Shown: positions 8,063 through 17,008, counted from the stretch's first letter. The stretch: DNA of 64,000 nt from Actinomadura syzygii (GCF_008085905.1 NZ_VSFF01000001.1:558001-622000); one strand, 5' to 3'. Notes: generated from the sequence alone by a model not told the origin. Numbers and translations: made by a program.

Positions 8063-9402
8063 CGATCAGCAGGCGCACGCTCGCCGTCGCCGTCGCGTCC
8101 CTGGTGGCGGTCGCGCCGACGTGGCTCGTCATGGACCGGGTGGCGGGCGTGCGCTCCGCCGAGCCCGGTCTCGGCTGCGGTGAGCACAACGGCCTCGTCA
8201 TCGGTGTGGACAGCGACGTCAGCCTCGGCTTCCAGCGGCGGGGCCTGCTGAAGCTCTGGAACCAGTGGCACGGCTCCAAGGTCACGCTGATGGAGGTCGG
8301 GCTGAAGGTCGACCAGCAGCGGAGCCAGCTCGCGGCCGCGGCGCAAGCGCGGAGCTGCCTCTACGACGTCCTGATCCTCGACACCCCCGGAACGGCGGAG
8401 TTCGCCGAGGGCGGCCACCTCGAACCGATCAAATCGACGTGGATGGAAGACCCGGACGACTTCTTCGATCCTCCCCGAGAGTCGGGCAAATGGCAGGGCA
8501 AGCAGTACGCGGTTCCCTGGACGACCGATGCGGGATTGCTCTACGTCAAGGGGAAAGGAAAGGCCGTTCCCGGCAGTTGGGAGGCGCTGGTTAACGCGGG
8601 CTATGCCACACAGCTCGTCGATTACGAGGGCCTGACCGTCAATGCCCTGGACGCGGTATGGAACAGGAACGAGCAGCAACGGCGTCCCCCGGTGCTGATG
8701 GGCACCGACACGAAGGTCACCGTCGATGACGCCCGCGAGAGCATCCTCCCCGGCCTGCGCGACCTCAAGGCCGGGCTGGAGCACCAGCGGGCCCGGGCCG
8801 GCGCCGGGGGAATGGCCAAGGACCCCCGGACCTCGGACGAGCTGGACAGCATCGAGATGTTCGCGCAGGCTCCGGACGGGACCGTCATGCGCAACTGGCC
8901 CTTCGTCTTCCGCTCCCTCTTCGCCGATCCCCGGGTCCGCGACAGGTTCGAGGTCAGTCGGCTCCCGGCGCCGGGCCTGAGCGTGCTCGGCGGGCAGAAC
9001 CTCGCCGTCTCCGCCTACTCACGGCACAAGGAGGAGGCCGGGGAACTCGTCTATTTCCTCACCGGCAAGACGTCGGAGAACCGGCTCTTCGTCTGCGGCG
9101 GATATCCGCCGACGCGGAAGTCGGCCCTGAACGACAACCCGTGCCAGGAGCAGGGCGCCCGGCTCGAACCGGAGGAGCAACCGACGCCCGAGCGGCGGAA
9201 CAAGTTCATCGTCGAGTTGAAGGCGGCGATGGAAAAGGCGCATCCCCGGCCGATCACGCCGCACTACAGCCAGTTCAGCGAGACCTTCCGCGGATGCGCC
9301 GACGCCGTTCTCGACAGCGGTCCCGACGCCCCCGAGCCCTCACCGGAAAAGCTCGCCGAGGCCCTCAACGCCAGCCTCCGCGGCGAGCACGGCAGCTGCT
9401 GA
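8059..9402 (+). CDS. Extracellular solute-binding protein (family 1-like), orphan
   Basis: A 447-residue secreted protein with an N-terminal signal or anchor (LAVAVASLVAVAPTWLVMD) and the typical pattern of sugar-type binding proteins: LVIGVDSD, YDVLILDTPGTAEFAEGGHL, YAVPWTTDAGLLYV, and a late LGGQNLAVSAYSRHKEEAGELVYFL. No ABC permease or ATPase is nearby. The start overlaps the stop of the VWA protein (ATGA), so the pair is a translational unit and the solute-binding protein may serve that partner rather than a transporter. Ligand unknown. Confidence 0.82.
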   Translation: MTISRRTLAVAVASLVAVAPTWLVMDRVAGVRSAEPGLGCGEHNGLVIGVDSDVSLGFQRRGLLKLWNQWHGSKVTLMEVGLKVDQQRSQLAAAAQARSCLYDVLILDTPGTAEFAEGGHLEPIKSTWMEDPDDFFDPPRESGKWQGKQYAVPWTTDAGLLYVKGKGKAVPGSWEALVNAGYATQLVDYEGLTVNALDAVWNRNEQQRRPPVLMGTDTKVTVDDARESILPGLRDLKAGLEHQRARAGAGGMAKDPRTSDELDSIEMFAQAPDGTVMRNWPFVFRSLFADPRVRDRFEVSRLPAPGLSVLGGQNLAVSAYSRHKEEAGELVYFLTGKTSENRLFVCGGYPPTRKSALNDNPCQEQGARLEPEEQPTPERRNKFIVELKAAMEKAHPRPITPHYSQFSETFRGCADAVLDSGPDAPEPSPEKLAEALNASLRGEHGSC

Positions 9403-9441
9403 GTTCGGCTAGTTGCTGAACACAGCAGCCGCTGGACTGGG

Positions 9442-9591
9442 TCAGTGGCGGCCGCCGCGGAAGCGGGCCAGGAGGCGGCGGGCCTTGGCCTGGTTGCGCG
9501 GGTCCCGGGCGAGACGTTCCGCCCTGGCCCGCGCCTTCTGTCCTTGCGGGCTGCGCATGAATCGCTTGATCCGGTCGATGACGGAAGCCAT
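9442..9591 (-). CDS. Small basic conserved protein
   Basis: A 49-residue, very basic protein (MASVIDRIKRFMRSPQGQK, then ARAERLARDPRNQAKARRLL). The ATG at 9591 follows GAGGAGGAAGAA, an excellent ribosome site, and is preferred to an in-frame start 21 codons upstream. Similar short proteins are common in actinomycetes, where I know of no assigned function. It could bind nucleic acid, on charge alone. Confidence 0.65.
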   Translation of the reverse strand: MASVIDRIKRFMRSPQGQKARARAERLARDPRNQAKARRLLARFRGGRH

Positions 9592-9687
9592 TTCTTCCTC
9601 CTCGGCCTTGGCTTGACGGTTCAACGTCTGCCCACTCAGGAAAGTTCGGAACATCCGCCCCGTCCCGCCCGCCGCGCCCGGAGGCCC

Positions 9688-10905
9688 TCAGCGCGCTCCG
9701 GCCCTCCGCGTGCTTTGGACGGCGGCCAAGGTCAGCACGGTCAGGACGGCGGCGAACCACAGGACGGCCTTGGTGGACGCGCCGTTCACCACGAAACCGC
9801 CGAACAGCGCGCCGAGCGCGATGGCCAGGTTGAACACGACCGTGTTGAGGGCCGTCGCGGGTTCGGCGTGGTCGGGCGCGGCCTTGAAGATCCACATCTG
9901 GACGCCGACCGGGACGCTCCCGAACGACAGCCCCCACAGGACCAGGAGGGCGGTCCCGGTGACGGCGGTCCCGCCGAGCAGTGGGAACAGCGCCAGGACG
10001 GCGGTGAGCAGCGCGGCGACCACGGCGACGGTGGCCCGCACGTTGCGTCCGGCGGCGGCTCCGGCGACGAACGTCCCGACGATCCCGGCGGCGCCGAACA
10101 CGAGCAGCAGCGGGCCGATCAGGTCCTCGTCGACGCCGGAGATGTCCCGGAGGATGGGGCTGACGAACGTGTACGCCGCCATATGCCCGCTGACCAGCAG
10201 GAACGTCGACATCGTGGCGGCCCGGACGAACCGGTCGCCGAACAGCGAGAGCAGCGCGCCGAGCCGGATGGAGCCGGTGGCGGGGATGCCGGGCAGCAGC
10301 ACGAACAGCGCGGCGACGGCCAGCAGCCCCAGCCCGGCCAGGGTGAGGAACGCGATGCGCCAGTCGGTGAGCCCGCCGATCAGCGTCCCGGCGGGGACGC
10401 CGAGGACGTTCGCGGCGGTCGCCCCGCCGAAGGCGATCGACGTGGCGCGCGGAACGTGGCTCTCCGGGACGAGCCGGACGGCGATCCCCGCCGCCAGCGC
10501 CCAGAACCCGCCGATGCTGACCCCGACCAGGAAGCGCGACGCCAGCAGAACCGGGAAGTCGGGCGCCAGGAACGACAGCGCGTTCGCCACCACCATCAGG
10601 CTGATCAGCGCGAGCAGGACGGTGCGGCGGTCCGCCCGTCCGATCACGACCGGGACCAGCAGCGCCCCGGCGGACGCCACCAGCCCCGGCACGGTGATCA
10701 TCAGGCCGGCGGTGCCCTCGGACACCCCGAGGTCGCCGCCGACGGAGGTCAGCAGGCCCACGGGCAGTTGCTCGGCCGTGACGACGAGGAACGTCCCGAC
10801 CGCGACCGCCACCACGGCCAGCCACCGCCGGAGCGGCACCTGGTCGGCGGCGGCGGGCGCGGCGGACGCGGGTGATTCGATGCGGTTCACCGGACTCAGC
10901 TCCAC
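9688..10905 (-). CDS. MFS exporter (DHA1-like)
   Basis: A 405-residue major facilitator with twelve predicted membrane segments. It carries the family signatures VVIGRADRRTVLLALI in loop 2-3 and LASRFLVGVSIGGFWALAAGIA in segments 4-5, like the arabinose-efflux and drug-efflux DHA1 branch. It probably exports a small molecule by proton antiport; the substrate is unknown. The upstream region holds paired AACGTT-containing inverted repeats, suggesting control by a MarR- or TetR-type regulator not encoded next to it. Confidence 0.88.
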   Translation of the reverse strand: MELSPVNRIESPASAAPAAADQVPLRRWLAVVAVAVGTFLVVTAEQLPVGLLTSVGGDLGVSEGTAGLMITVPGLVASAGALLVPVVIGRADRRTVLLALISLMVVANALSFLAPDFPVLLASRFLVGVSIGGFWALAAGIAVRLVPESHVPRATSIAFGGATAANVLGVPAGTLIGGLTDWRIAFLTLAGLGLLAVAALFVLLPGIPATGSIRLGALLSLFGDRFVRAATMSTFLLVSGHMAAYTFVSPILRDISGVDEDLIGPLLLVFGAAGIVGTFVAGAAAGRNVRATVAVVAALLTAVLALFPLLGGTAVTGTALLVLWGLSFGSVPVGVQMWIFKAAPDHAEPATALNTVVFNLAIALGALFGGFVVNGASTKAVLWFAAVLTVLTLAAVQSTRRAGAR

Positions 10906-10919
10906 GGATCATCATTGAT

Positions 10920-10982
10920 AATCTCAACGTTAAGAGATTGTGTCACGCGAGCCTCATCGTCAAGTAGATGAACGTTGAGATA
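10920..10982. promoter_or_regulatory. Paired inverted-repeat operator upstream of the MFS gene
   Basis: AATCTC-AACGTTAA-GAGATT at 10920-10939 is an inverted repeat with 6-bp arms. AACGTTGAGATA at 10971-10982 is the reverse complement of its left half (ATCTCAACGTT). Two related sites 50 bases apart upstream of an exporter look like repressor sites, and ATCTCAACGTTGAGAT-type palindromes are common MarR-family targets. Confidence 0.55.
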
Positions 10983-11018
10983 TCCCTCACGTCCGGAGAA
11001 CCAGGGCGGCGGCGAGGG

Positions 11019-12047
11019 TCAGAACGCCTCGTCCAAGGTGACGGCGCCCTCCACGCCGATCTGGTAGGCGGAGACGCGGCGCTCGAAGAAGTTGGACAGC
11101 TCCTGGACGTCCTGCAACTCCATGAACGCGAACGGGTTCGGCGTCCCGTACCGGACGGGCAGGCCGAGCCGCGCGAGCCGCTGGTCCGCAACGTATTCCA
11201 GGTAGTCGCGCATGTCGTCCGCGTTCATGCCCGGGAGCCCTCCCCCGTCTCCGCACAGGTCGCGGGCGAAGTCGAGTTCCGCCTGGACGGCCTCTTCGAG
11301 CATCGTCGTCACCTGCTCGGTCATGGCGGCGTCGAACAGCTCGGGTTCTTCCGCCCGGACGGTGTCGACCACGGAGAAGGCGAACTCCATGTGCATCGAC
11401 TCATCCCGAAAAACCCAGTTGGTTCCGGACGCGAGGCCGTTCAGCAACCCGCGCGACCGCAGCCAGTACACATAGGCGAACGCACCGTAGAAGAACAGTC
11501 CCTCGATGCACGCAGCGAAACAGATGAGGTTCAGCAGGAACGCGCGGCGGTCGGCGGCCGTGCGCAACTCGTCCAGGGAAGCGAGCGAGTCGATCCAGCG
11601 GAAACAGAACTCCGCCTTGGCTCGGATCGACGGGATGTGCTCAATGGCGGCGAACGCCTTGACCCGCTCGTCCTGGTCGGGCAGGTAGGTGTCGAGCAGG
11701 GTCAGATAGAACTGGACGTGAACGGCCTCCTCGAAAAGCTGCCGGGAGAGGTAGAGGCGCGCCTCGGGCGCGTTGACATGCTTGTAGAGGTTCAGCACGA
11801 GGTTGTTCGCGACGATCGAGTCGCCGGTGGCGAAGAACGCCACGAGCCGGTTGACCAGGTGCAGTTCGGCGGGCGTCAGCCGTGCGAGGTCGGCCAGGTC
11901 GGAGGCGAGGTCCACCTCCTCCACCGTCCACGTGTTGCGAATGGCGGCACGGTAGCGCTCGTAGAAATCGGGATAGCGCATGGGACGCAGCGTCAGGTCC
12001 ATGCCGGGGTCGAGCAGCATGCCGCGCTTTCCGTTTCGGTCGCTCAC
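11019..12047 (-). CDS. nrdB: Ribonucleotide reductase class Ia, beta subunit
   Basis: A 342-residue radical-generating subunit that partners NrdA to make deoxyribonucleotides aerobically. The di-iron ligands are visible in ATGDSIVANN, FEEAVHVQFY (E, H), an acidic helix residue in ACIEGLFF, and FRDESMHMEF. The radical tyrosine is Tyr114, seven residues after the ligand Glu as in E. coli NrdB. The GTG start overlaps the nrdA stop (GTGA), so the two are translationally coupled. No nrdI, nrdH or NrdR-type gene is adjacent. Confidence 0.94.
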   Translation of the reverse strand: MSDRNGKRGMLLDPGMDLTLRPMRYPDFYERYRAAIRNTWTVEEVDLASDLADLARLTPAELHLVNRLVAFFATGDSIVANNLVLNLYKHVNAPEARLYLSRQLFEEAVHVQFYLTLLDTYLPDQDERVKAFAAIEHIPSIRAKAEFCFRWIDSLASLDELRTAADRRAFLLNLICFAACIEGLFFYGAFAYVYWLRSRGLLNGLASGTNWVFRDESMHMEFAFSVVDTVRAEEPELFDAAMTEQVTTMLEEAVQAELDFARDLCGDGGGLPGMNADDMRDYLEYVADQRLARLGLPVRYGTPNPFAFMELQDVQELSNFFERRVSAYQIGVEGAVTLDEAF

Positions 12048-14335
12048 TGGCACGCCTCGCAGGTCTCGGGGTTCTCCAAGGAGCACACCTCGGCGGCCGT
12101 TTGGAGCACGGTCGTCTGGGTGATTCGAGTGGCGGGGCGCGAGCGCAGGTAGTAGGTCGTCTTGAGGCCGCTGCGCCAGGCGTAGGCGTACATCGAGGAG
12201 AGCTTCCCGATCGTCGGCGTCTCCATGAAGAGGTTCAGCGACTGCGACTGGTCGATGTACGGCGTGCGCGCGGCGGCGAGGTCGATCAGCGCCTTCTGCG
12301 GCAGTTCCCAGGCCGTCCGGTACAGGGTGCGCATTTCCTCGGGAAGGCCGACCAGCCCCTGGACGGAGCCGTTCGCCTTCTTGATCGCCTCGCGGACGTC
12401 CGGCGTCCACAGCCCGAGCGATTTGAGGTCGTCCACCAGATAGGCGTTGATCTGCAGGAACTCGCCGGACAGCGTCTCCCGCTTGAACAGGTTGGACACC
12501 GGCGGTTCGATGCATTCGTAGCATCCCGCGATGGACGCGATCGTCGCGGTCGGCGCGATGGCGATCAGCAGCGAATTGCGCAGCCCGACCTCGGCGACCT
12601 TCGCGCGCAGCCGCTCCCATTCATCAGAACGTTCCGGCGTCGCGTCCGGGAAATGGTCGAGATGGAGGAACCCGCGAGCGGTGCGCGTCTGCTCATAAGC
12701 GGGCAGCGGGCCGTCCGACGCGGCCAGTTCGGCGGACGCGCCATAAGCGGCGAGCGCGATCTCCTCCGCGATGCGCGTCGACAAAGCCCGCGCCTCATCG
12801 GAGTCGAAGGGGAGGCGGAGCGTGAAGAAGACGTCCGCTAGGCCCATCACGCCGAGCCCGACCGGACGCCATTTGCGGTTCGCCGCCTCCGCCTCGGGCG
12901 TCGGGTAGAAGCCGCGGTCGATCGTCCGGTCCAGAAAACGGACGGCGGTGCGGACGGTCGCGCGCAGCCGCTCCCAGTCGACCCCCGACGGGCCGACGTG
13001 CGCGGCGAGGTTCACCGAGCCGAGGTTGCAGACGGCCGCCTCGCTGTCGCCCGTCACCTCCAGGATCTCCGTGCACAGGTTCGACAGGTGGACGACCCCG
13101 CCCCCGGCGGTCTGGTTGCAGGCGCGGTTGGCGGCGTCCTTGAAGGTCATCCAGCCGTTGCCGGTCTCGGCGAGCGTCCGCATCATGCGCCCGTACAGCT
13201 TGCGGGCCGGGACCTGGCGGACGAACCGCCCCGCCCGCTCCGCCGCCCGGTACGCCTCGTCGAACTCCTCGCCCCACAGGTCGGTCAGCTCGGGGACCTC
13301 CTTCGGATCGAACAGCGACCACGTCCCGTCGGACTCGACGCGGCGCATGAACTCGTCCGGGATCCAATTGGCGAGGTTGAGGTTGTGGGCGCGGCGCGCG
13401 TCCTCGCCCGTGTTGTCGCGCAGCTCCAGGAACTCTTCGACGTCGGCGTGCCACGGCTCCAGGTAGACGCAGGCCGCGCCCTTGCGGCGGCCGCCCTGGT
13501 TGACGGCGGCGACGGACGAGTCAAGCGTCCGCAGCCACGGGACGATCCCGTTCGAGTGCCCGTTCGTCCCGCGGATCAGCGAGCCCCGCGACCGGATCCG
13601 CGTCCACGAGATCCCGATGCCGCCCGCGTACTTGCTGAGCCGCGCGACCTGCCCGTACCGCTCGTAGATCGACTCCAGCTCGTCGCGCGGCGAGTCGAGC
13701 AGGAAGCAGGACGAGAGCTGCGGACGCCGCGCCGCCGAGTTGAACAACGTCGGTGAGCTGGGCAGATACGACAACGTGCTGAGCAGCCCGTACAGCTCGC
13801 CCGCCTCGGCCACACCATCGGCCCCGGTTTCGTCGGGGTAGGCCAGGCCGCACGCCACGCGCAGGAGGAAATGCTGCGGACGTTCCAGGACGAGCCGCGA
13901 CCGCGGATGCCGAAGCAGGTAACGGTCATAGAGGGTGCGCAGCCCGAAGTACTCGAAGCGCTCGTCGGCGGACTCGTCGATCAGCGCGTCCAGCGCCGCC
14001 GCGTTCGCCGCGACGAACGCGGCCGGGGCGTCGGCCAGCAGGCCCTCCCGGTGCGCGGCGGCCACCGACTCGGCGAACGCGCCGACCCCGGCGGCCGCGG
14101 CCTCGTCCCGGATCCGGTTGCCGAGCAGCCGCGCGGCGACCCGGGAGTATCCCGGTTCGGCCGGGACGAGCGCGCTCGCCTCGCCGATCGCGAGATCCCG
14201 CAGCGCGGCGGCGTCGAGCGCGTCCCCCGAGCGGACGAGCAGCCGTCCCGCGTCCACCCCCGATATCCCGTCGCAGGCCGCCTCGACCTCGGCGGCGATC
14301 TCCGCCGCCGGCGGCGCGGCCAGAGCCTGTGTCAC
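12044..14335 (-). CDS. nrdA: Ribonucleotide reductase class Ia, alpha subunit
   Basis: The 763-residue catalytic subunit reduces ribonucleoside diphosphates. The Asn-x-Cys-x-Glu catalytic motif is NLCTEI (N419, C421, E423). The redox-pair cysteines are in QLSSCFLLD and EAAVCNLGSVNL, and the C-terminal shuttle CEAC is at the extreme end. An ATP-cone-like N-terminal region is reduced. I take the GTG at 14335 as start: it follows GAGGGGAGACGCAC and begins VTQALAAP; an ATG 16 codons upstream lacks a site. A cobalamin riboswitch precedes it. In Streptomyces coelicolor the same arrangement shuts off class Ia enzyme when B12 is present and class II NrdJ can work. Confidence 0.95.
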   Translation of the reverse strand: MTQALAAPPAAEIAAEVEAACDGISGVDAGRLLVRSGDALDAAALRDLAIGEASALVPAEPGYSRVAARLLGNRIRDEAAAAGVGAFAESVAAAHREGLLADAPAAFVAANAAALDALIDESADERFEYFGLRTLYDRYLLRHPRSRLVLERPQHFLLRVACGLAYPDETGADGVAEAGELYGLLSTLSYLPSSPTLFNSAARRPQLSSCFLLDSPRDELESIYERYGQVARLSKYAGGIGISWTRIRSRGSLIRGTNGHSNGIVPWLRTLDSSVAAVNQGGRRKGAACVYLEPWHADVEEFLELRDNTGEDARRAHNLNLANWIPDEFMRRVESDGTWSLFDPKEVPELTDLWGEEFDEAYRAAERAGRFVRQVPARKLYGRMMRTLAETGNGWMTFKDAANRACNQTAGGGVVHLSNLCTEILEVTGDSEAAVCNLGSVNLAAHVGPSGVDWERLRATVRTAVRFLDRTIDRGFYPTPEAEAANRKWRPVGLGVMGLADVFFTLRLPFDSDEARALSTRIAEEIALAAYGASAELAASDGPLPAYEQTRTARGFLHLDHFPDATPERSDEWERLRAKVAEVGLRNSLLIAIAPTATIASIAGCYECIEPPVSNLFKRETLSGEFLQINAYLVDDLKSLGLWTPDVREAIKKANGSVQGLVGLPEEMRTLYRTAWELPQKALIDLAAARTPYIDQSQSLNLFMETPTIGKLSSMYAYAWRSGLKTTYYLRSRPATRITQTTVLQTAAEVCSLENPETCEACQ

Positions 14336-14514
14336 GTGCGTCTCCCCTCGCGAGCCGCCTCGCGGAGGGCATGCGAACGGCACGCGACGGCACGCCGCGC
14401 TCCGCCCCTCGGCCCACCCGCGAGACCTGGACGTGTCCGGCCTGGGGGACGTCCCCCAGACCCGTGAAGAGGTCGGTCAGGCGAACCTCGCCGCGGCGCG
14501 GCCGCCCGGCCTCC

Positions 14515-14735
14515 TCGCGCGCTGGCAGGTCTTCGGACTCGCGGGCACGGCGCCTCTCCGGAGACCCGGAGGAGGGCGCGTCCTACTGGCCGTCGCTTCC
14601 CGGGCCGTGCGGCCCAGTGCGTATGACGGCGGTCGTTCCCACTCACCGCTGCGGGGCAGTCCCGGACTCACACCGGGTTCCCTCTTGCGACGCCCCCGCC
14701 TGGGCGGCGGGGGCGAACCAGCACGGGACTGAACC
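14515..14735 (-). promoter_or_regulatory. Cobalamin riboswitch upstream of nrdAB
   Basis: The minus strand shows the AdoCbl riboswitch core in order: AAGAGGGAACCCGGTGTGAG, TCCGGGACTGCCCCGC, then ACGGCCAGTAGG (B12-box region), closing with GCGAGTCCGAAGACCTGCC. A GC-rich leader of about 180 bases with the nrdA ribosome site follows. It is expected to repress nrdAB when adenosylcobalamin is bound. The core is almost identical to the riboswitch in front of metE. Confidence 0.93.
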
Positions 14736-14764
14736 CTACATCTAGTCGACGATCTTTGCGCAAC

Positions 14765-14778
14765 CCCAATATGTTGGG
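14765..14778. promoter_or_regulatory. Inverted repeat upstream of the copper cluster
   Basis: CCCAA-TATG-TTGGG is a perfect 5-bp inverted repeat 56 bases before the start at 14834, in the only spacer between nrdA's riboswitch and the copper genes. It could be an operator; no regulator gene is nearby and it does not clearly match a CsoR box. Confidence 0.3.
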
Positions 14779-14833
14779 CGTGGCGAGATTGATCACAGGG
14801 GTGGGGTACCCAGCCCGGGGAGGCGGTGGGACG

Positions 14834-15526
14834 ATGGTCAACGCCATGTCCCCGCGTCCCCCGCTCCCGGGCTTCCGAACCGCGCGCGCGGTGGTGTTCG
14901 CCACCGTGTGCGTCGTGCTGGCGACCAGCGGGCACGTCCTCGCCTCGGGTGCGCCCGTCCCCGTGTGGACGGCGGGCGCCGGATTCTGCGCGGTACTCGG
15001 CGTGACGCTCATGCTCGCGGGCCACGAGCGCTCGCTGCCGACGATCCTGGGCGGGCTCCTCGGCGGGCAGTTCGCGCTGCACACGCTGTTCACGGCCGCG
15101 ACGACCGCGGGCTCGGTCCAGCGGGCCGCGCCCCTCACGCACGACCCCGCCGCATATGACCCAGCCATGCACGGTGCCGCCGTGCACGGGGCGAGCGCGG
15201 AGGTCCTCACGCCGGTCGCGCACGGCTCCGGCGGGATCACGATGACGCTCGCGCACACGGTCGCCGCGCTGGTCGCCGCGTGGTGGCTGCGGCGCGGCGA
15301 GCGGACGGCGTGGGCGCTGGCACGGCGGGCCGCCGGGGCGGCGGACCGTCCGATCCGGCTGCTGCTCGCGCTCCTCGCCCTCGCCGCCCGTCCGGTGGGC
15401 GGCCCGCCGCGCGCGGTGTTCGCCGTCCCGGCGGCGGACGCGGTCCCGGCGGTCGGACGTGTGCTGCGGCACCAGGTCGTCCGGCGGGGTCCCCCGCCGC
15501 GTTCGAGGGCGCTCGCCGTCCGCTAG
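14834..15526 (+). CDS. Membrane protein of the copper cluster
   Basis: A 230-residue protein with about four or five hydrophobic segments (AVVFATVCVVLATSGHVLA, VWTAGAGFCAVLGVTLML, TILGGLLGGQFALHTLF, ITMTLAHTVAALVAAWWL). A His-rich loop (YDPAMHGAAVHGAS) could handle a metal. The start at 14834 follows GGGAGGCGGTGGGACG; the longer reading upstream has no site. It precedes ycnI and copC, so copper handling is inferred from context. Similar proteins sit in this position in other actinomycete copper clusters. Confidence 0.7.
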   Translation: MVNAMSPRPPLPGFRTARAVVFATVCVVLATSGHVLASGAPVPVWTAGAGFCAVLGVTLMLAGHERSLPTILGGLLGGQFALHTLFTAATTAGSVQRAAPLTHDPAAYDPAMHGAAVHGASAEVLTPVAHGSGGITMTLAHTVAALVAAWWLRRGERTAWALARRAAGAADRPIRLLLALLALAARPVGGPPRAVFAVPAADAVPAVGRVLRHQVVRRGPPPRSRALAVR

Positions 15527-15611
15527 GCGGACGAATCGAGCGCCGTACGTCACCGGACGCCGACCGATCGGCGTTTCCGGATTTTCCGTACGACTCGAAC
15601 GGAGTTCCGTC

Positions 15612-16337
15612 ATGGCTTTCCTTTCGCATGCCTCCCGCCCGGTCGCCCGCCGGGTCGGCGCGGTCGCCGCGTTGAGCGCCGCGTCCGTACTCGGCCTCGC
15701 GTCCGCCGCGTCCGCGCACGTCACCGCCAATCCGAAGACCGCCGAGAAGGGCTCGTACGCCAAGATCTCGTTCCGGGTGCCGAACGAGCGCGACGACGCC
15801 TCGACGACGAAGCTCGTGGTGAACCTGCCCGCCGACCATCCGCTGTCGTCGGTGTCGGTCCGTCCGCTGCCCGGCTGGACGGCGAAGGTCGAGAAGGCGA
15901 AGCTGGCACAGCCGATCAAGACCGAGGGCGGCGAGCTGACCGAGGCCGTCAGCAAGATCACCTGGACGGGCGGGAAGATCGAGGCCGGGCAGTTCCAGGA
16001 GTTCGACGTCTCGATGGGCCCGCTGCCCACCGACACCGACCAGCTCGTGTTCAAGACCGACCAGACGTACTCCAACGGCGAGGTCGTCAAGTGGGAGGAG
16101 AACCCGGTCGACGGGCCGAACGAGCCCGAGCATCCGGCGCCCGCGCTGAAACTCGTCCCGAAGCAGGAGGCGGGCGGCACCGCGCAGGCGGGGCTGACCG
16201 CGCAGGTGAAGCCGCAGGCCACGGCCTCGTCCGACGACGGGACGGCCCGCCTGCTCGGCGGCGTCGGCATCGGCGTCGGCGCCCTCGGCCTCCTCGCCGC
16301 CGCCTTCGCCCTCACCCGCGCCAGGACCCGGTCATGA
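15612..16337 (+). CDS. ycnI: YcnI family (DUF1775) copper-binding protein
   Basis: A 241-residue secreted, C-terminally anchored protein. The signal peptide ends at ASASAHVTANP-like sequence (SAASAHVTANPKT), leaving a mature N-terminal His, the ligand that binds Cu(II) in a mononuclear His-brace in B. subtilis YcnI. The DUF1775 core follows (FRVPNERDDASTTKL, VSVRPLPGWTAKVE, ITWTGGKIEAGQFQEFDVSM). The tail has one membrane segment (GVGIGVGALGLLAAAFAL). Its stop overlaps copC (ATGA). A role as extracytoplasmic copper chaperone is established for the family only in outline. Confidence 0.9.
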   Translation: MAFLSHASRPVARRVGAVAALSAASVLGLASAASAHVTANPKTAEKGSYAKISFRVPNERDDASTTKLVVNLPADHPLSSVSVRPLPGWTAKVEKAKLAQPIKTEGGELTEAVSKITWTGGKIEAGQFQEFDVSMGPLPTDTDQLVFKTDQTYSNGEVVKWEENPVDGPNEPEHPAPALKLVPKQEAGGTAQAGLTAQVKPQATASSDDGTARLLGGVGIGVGALGLLAAAFALTRARTRS

Positions 16338-16906
16338 CCCGGGCGGCCGCGCGAGCGGGAGCGGGTGTTCTCGCGGTCGGGACGGTTCTCGCGCTGTCCG
16401 CGGTTTCGGCTTCGGCGCATACCGCGCTGACCGGTGCGACGCCCGCGAAGAACGCGTCGGTCGCGTCGCCGACGCAGGTCGTCCTGGAATACTCCGAGTC
16501 GGTCCGGCTGCCGAAGGTGATCCTTTCGGACGCGTCCGGCAGGCAGTACCAGGGGGAATCGGCGCGCGCCGTCGACAACAAGGTCACGCAGGCGGTCCCC
16601 GGGACATTGCCGAACGGCAAGTACACGGTCGCCTGGCGGGTCGTGTCGGCCGACGGGCACCCGGTCTCGGGCACCTACACGTTCACCGTGAAGGGATCGC
16701 CGGGGGGCGCCGCGCAGCCGGCGCCGCCGCAGGCACAGCCCACGCCGTCGCAGGCCGCGCCGTCGCAGGCCGGGGCGGTGTCGTCGTCCGACGACTCGGG
16801 CGGCGGCTCGTCCGGCTGGCTGTGGATCGGGCTGATCGCGGTCGTCGTCGCGGCGGCGGCCGGGGCGGTCGCGCTGTTCCGGCGATCGTCGGCCGCCAAG
16901 GACTGA
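16334..16906 (+). CDS. copC: CopC-domain copper resistance/acquisition protein
   Basis: A 190-residue protein with a signal peptide ending VSASAHTALTGATPA, which exposes the N-terminal His of the Cu(II) site. The CopC beta-barrel ends in RVVSADGHPVSGTYTFTV, where Asp and His complete the site. A proline/glutamine-rich linker and a C-terminal membrane helix (WLWIGLIAVVVAAAAGAVAL) follow. There is no fused CopD domain. It is translationally coupled to ycnI. It probably binds copper outside the membrane and passes it to or from YcnI or a membrane partner. Confidence 0.92.
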   Translation: MTRAAARAGAGVLAVGTVLALSAVSASAHTALTGATPAKNASVASPTQVVLEYSESVRLPKVILSDASGRQYQGESARAVDNKVTQAVPGTLPNGKYTVAWRVVSADGHPVSGTYTFTVKGSPGGAAQPAPPQAQPTPSQAAPSQAGAVSSSDDSGGGSSGWLWIGLIAVVVAAAAGAVALFRRSSAAKD

Positions 16907-16948
16907 TCCTTCGGGGACTGATCGTTCGGGCATTGATCATCCCCGCTT

Positions 16949-16989
16949 CCGGTCGGGTGATTACAGGATTACTGTGATTACCCGACCGG
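16949..16989. promoter_or_regulatory. Long inverted repeat upstream of the haemoglobin fusion
   Basis: A perfect 10-bp inverted repeat (CCGGTCGGGT) encloses two direct copies of GTGATTAC. It ends 19 bases before the ATG at 17009. It could be an operator for a dimeric regulator or a hairpin ending copC transcription; the lack of a T-run and the internal direct repeats favour an operator. Confidence 0.5.
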
Positions 16990-17008
16990 TCGCATTCATG
17001 GGGGACAC

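Noticed and set aside
14477..16933. An 818-codon minus-strand frame over the riboswitch and copper genes.
   Set aside because: It runs through the riboswitch and is antisense to YcnI and CopC, both with signal peptides and copper-site residues.
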